From contig JAHLKF010000025.1 of NCBI GenBank assembly GCA_025558075.1, positions 124,001 through 188,000 on the forward strand: 64,000 nucleotides of DNA, in the 5' to 3' direction. A program made the position numbers and the translations under genes. The notes beneath the pieces were generated by a model that did not search any database, was not told the DNA's origin, and saw nothing but the letters and a program-made list of their open reading frames with translations. Source of the DNA: Gaertneriomyces semiglobifer. Taxonomy: Eukaryota; Chytridiomycota; Chytridiomycetes; Spizellomycetales; Spizellomycetaceae. Shown here piece by piece: positions 60,565 through 64,000 of the stretch (positions are counted from its first letter, which is position 1; each line of letters begins with the position of its first letter).

Positions 60565-63500
60565 ATGGACCACAGCAATTCAATGGAAGTGGATACGTTG
60601 GCGATTGCAGCGGCTACAGGAGATGCAGCGAGTGCTTCTAGCGCAAGCTCGGCTTCGGGATACGAGTCGGACGATGAAACGGCAATGCCAGATGTCCCGT
60701 TAGGCAAACAATTGTCACCTGAAGAGTTAGCAGCTTTGAAGAAACGGGTGCGCCACGCTATGTCTTATTGTGTGATTATTGGGTTCTCATTTGTAAGTTT
60801 CTACCCTTGCGTAGATTGAAGCCAACCAGTACGACTACGATGCCCACAAAAGTTACATAGAGGGACTCCGTGCTGCGTCCGAAATTCATGAGCTTCGGAA
60901 AGCTCGCGAAGCAATGGCTACAGTGTTTCCGATGCCTGAAGGTATGTATGAAGTACGCCTAAACGAGCACGTCCCCCCGGTACCACTGATCCTCACACCT
61001 CAGATCTGTCAATTGAGTGGGCCTATGACGAGGCCCGTTTAGCTTTGAGCCCCGAGGAAAAGCTGGCCGTCATGGAGCTATATTCGAGACTCGTGCAGCA
61101 TTATTTGTGTAAGTTCTTCATTCCCCGCTTGCATCTGTTGGTGCCGCGAGATTGATTTTCAACGTAACTGCCTTGCATAGCCATCAAGCTTTGGATATCC
61201 TTTGTAGAGTTCATTACGACAGAGTACCTCGAGAACAATGTGGACGAAGAAGACGCATGGTTGGACTTGGATCTCGTACGTGGAATTTGTGATCAAGCAG
61301 TGAACGCTACCGAGCTGCACTTTTCGGAGGTTAGTGGTACTGCCAGTTATGTCATTCCCTGGGTCAGCGTTGATGTAATCCAATTTGCCACTTTCAGGGT
61401 ATCAAAGTATGGCGGGTGTGCGCCAATTTTGAGACAACTCTCTTGGAAGTACGTAGGTCCGCCGCTGCTACGACAAAATTCCACTGACACAGCTTTGCCT
61501 ATTTAGAAGACGCCGAGGTATTGTTTATTCGACGTGATCTACTTTCTTCACAAGCTAAATGCTGCACTCCCTTGTCGAGCAGCGATGAGCAGCTCCAGCG
61601 CGTGCGAAAAATGTACCATTCGCGACTGGGACTAGCACACGCCCGTGAGTATTACGATGCGCACCCGGTGGGCACATAAAGAGGCTCACATCGTAGTTCA
61701 TCAATAGAGTTGCAGGAATCGTTTACCGACTATTCTGGTTTCGAAAGCAAGTTTGACAATAACCATTACGAAGAGAACTTGAAGTCAGTGAGCGGCACCG
61801 TCTCCAAAACTCAGCGTCTCGTTGACGCGCGCGAACCCTTTGAGCAGAAGCTTGTAAGTGCTTTCACGCTATGTTCTCTGTTCGTCCATCGCTTAACGCT
61901 AGTCCAGATGGAAACAGAACACAGTCTGCCAGCGTACTTGGACTACATCTTCTGGGAGAAGCACCCGCGCCGCGGTGATGTTAATCGCCTAAAAGTTGTT
62001 TATGAGCGAGCGGTTGTTCATCATTGCCTGGATGCGAGCCTATGGGACATGTTCCTAATTGACATGGTGCGGCAACCCGATTACTCGAACTAAGCGCCGT
62101 TCGTACGAGTGTTCTAATGTGATACCTTCAACTAGGCGAACATGGTACCGGAGAATAACCGCGAACCAGTGCTCCTTCCTCTTGGTCATCGTGCCACTCA
62201 AAATTGTAGCTGGTCTGCGGATGTGTGGTGTCATTACTTACGTATCTTAGAATTGTTGGGTCGAAAATCAGAAATCAAAGGTAGTTTTCGGGTCATGCAG
62301 TCTGAACCGTAACAACAAGATTAACATTTCCCGGAAGATATCTTTGATCAGGCGTTCCGGTTGATTGCTGCAATGTCAAATATGGAGGAGGTCATCAAGA
62401 TGGCTCTGACGTACGGGGAATGCGTGGCGCGACAAGTGTTGGAAGATCCAAACGAAGAGTCCAAGCAGCGACTTGTCCAGCAAGTTTTGGAACACGTGGA
62501 TTACATTGATAATAGTAAGAACTGGAGCCTGTTCGACTACGATGTGAATTCCTCATGCTTATCTGATCGGCCCTGCAGCCTTTCCTTCTGGCGATTCGTA
62601 TTTACGACTACCCCACTCCCTTCTTCGGATTGCAGCACACAGTCTTTCGGACCCTTCGTTAACCCGCAAACTTTTCGCCACCTTTACTGAGAAATATCCA
62701 TCTGCATCTTCTCTCTATCTAGAGTGGGCGAACTACGAGAAGGCTCAGTCATTCACAGCCCCAGCTGTCCGTGAGGTCTACAAAGCAGCATCCCTTAAAA
62801 GAGCTCTAGATTATCCAGAAAGCATATTTGAGGCATGGCTTTTATGGGAAAGCCAGGTTGGAGTGTCTGGCTGGTATGAAGCCAGGGGATTGGTTGACCG
62901 ACAAATGAAGTATGTTCGCGAGCGACGCGAAAAGGAAAATCTGGAAGCCCAACAACAGATGGAGCTCAATACGCAGCTATCTCAGGAGACCAGTACCAAT
63001 GGGAAACGGTCTCGGTCAGATGATGCAGAGAATATGACAGATGGGAAGAAAAACAAGTGTGAGTCCAAGCACACTGAAAAATCCATGCAATTTCCTTGTG
63101 CTAATACTATTTTCCCATCCTTAGTCATTGATAAGGCAAACGTCCTCGATTTCCACGAGATTGATAAGTAAGCACTTCCACTGAGCATCATGATACCATA
63201 TGAGCGATTTTCATGCGATTGTCATTTGCAGTAAAAGCGCTGGCAATATGATATACGTCACGAACCTATCACTGAGGGTGGATGAAATGGAGCTACGAAG
63301 AGTTTTCGAGCCGGTGGGTGAAACTGCCTGCTATGTTTTTCACAGTCATCGTCCAGTTATGCTAACTGTCGCGACCGCAGTGCGGACAGATTGTTGACTT
63401 GATACTCGAACCCAATAAAGAGACTGGTCAACTGGAAGCGTACATTGAGTTTCTCAACGCCAACGCTGTACGATCCGCCCTTTCTCAACACCTTTTATCG

Positions 63501-64000
63501 CTACATTCCATGCCAATACATGTTAAAAGATGTAAGCCCATACACGGAATGTGGCACTTTTCCGACACCGAGGAGAAGAACAAGATATTTGTTTCCAACC
63601 TTCCAGGCAGTATTCAAAAGGGGGAGTTGAGACTTCTGTTTAACAAGTTTGGTGGAATGAGGGAGATCCGAGTCGTTGTGAAGAGAGGCGCTGATGAAGG
63701 AGGGGAGGGATATGCGTTTGCGTACATCGAGTTTCACGATGAGGTTCGATGATCGTTTGGTTTTGGGGTCGACTCACAGGGCTTTAATGACAATTTTGCT
63801 CCGTTTCATCACAGACATCAGCGGCAAACGCCATATCCTTGAATGGGTCAACCCTCGGCTCGAAGACGATATCCGTTGCACTCTCCAACCCCGCTCTCAC
63901 GAAGCCAGCGAGTATCGACCCACATGAGGTGTATCTTACCAATATACCTTACACGTTTCTTTCCGAGGATGTTGAATCACTTTTTGCCTCCTGCGGGAAA
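60565..64000 (+). CDS. PRP24: U6 snRNP recycling factor, SART3/PRP24 type (3' end beyond window)
   Basis: Fifteen exons are visible and the last is open at the window end: 60565-60747, 60815-60941, 61004-61108, 61181-61329, 61398-61452, 61507-61644, 61708-61853, 61908-62066, 62136-62280, 62338-62514, 62579-63058, 63125-63167, 63232-63313, 63381-63743, 63815-64000. The N-terminal two-thirds is HAT repeats (IKLWISFVEFITTEYLEN; LYLEWANYEKAQSF). RRM 1 has NMIYVTNLSLRVDEMELRRV, RRM 2 has KIFVSNLPGSIQKGELRLLF, and a third begins DPHEVYLTNIPYTFLSEDV. The HAT plus RRM order is that of SART3 and fission yeast Prp24, which re-anneal U4 and U6 snRNPs. The C-terminal Lsm-binding motif would lie outside the window. 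Confidence 0.9.

Overview
The window is a gene-dense stretch of nuclear DNA from a fungus. Genes carry many short spliceosomal introns (mostly about 40-70 nt, GT...AG). The products are a typical fungal set: GPI-anchor synthesis, OPI3, GWT1, mevalonate kinase, threonine deaminase, SAGA, THO and TRAPP subunits. Two genes point to a fungus that still makes flagella: a TTLL-type tubulin polyglutamylase and a CFAP97-domain protein. I infer a zoosporic (chytrid-like) fungus; the exact taxon cannot be read from the sequence. No mobile element, CRISPR array, rRNA or convincing tRNA was seen.

Layout. 1-8 kb: 5' end of adenosine kinase, a cysteine-rich secreted protein, a probable GPI-anchored surface protein, an unresolved multi-exon gene, and a large PanP-like PLP decarboxylase. 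7.4-12.9 kb: NDUFA1, OPI3, a MidA/NDUFAF7-like methyltransferase, GPI11/PIG-F. 13.4-23.3 kb: glutathione reductase, ILV1, a TTLL enzyme, a short unknown gene, SGF73. 23.5-33.1 kb: GWT1, MMS19 (18 exons), ERG12, MIS12. 33-44 kb: CFAP97-like protein, FYVE protein, ECO1, RFA1, RPS7, and a La-motif/GEMIN8 fusion. 44.9-52.7 kb: RPL39, cytosolic TrpRS, mitochondrial MetRS, THOC5, BET3. 52.8-64 kb: RFC1, a TatD-family hydrolase, a PIG-M/PIG-H fusion, and the 5' two-thirds of a SART3/PRP24 gene cut by the window end.

The two most notable observations are gene fusions read directly from uninterrupted frames. PIG-M (GPI mannosyltransferase I) is continuous with PIG-H (a subunit of the GPI-GlcNAc transferase). 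A La-type RNA-binding motif is continuous with a GEMIN8-like C-terminus (SMN complex). With GPI11 and GWT1 nearby, three loci in 64 kb act in GPI-anchor synthesis. Several gene pairs are divergent and share short promoters (GWT1/MMS19, ERG12/MIS12, ECO1/RFA1, BET3/RFC1); the ECO1/RFA1 intergenic region holds an ACGCGT (MCB-type) box, as expected for G1/S genes.

Exon structures were worked out by eye from splice consensus, reading phase and recalled family sequences. Most junctions keep phase, but none is transcript-verified. Family names rest on remembered motifs, not on database searches.
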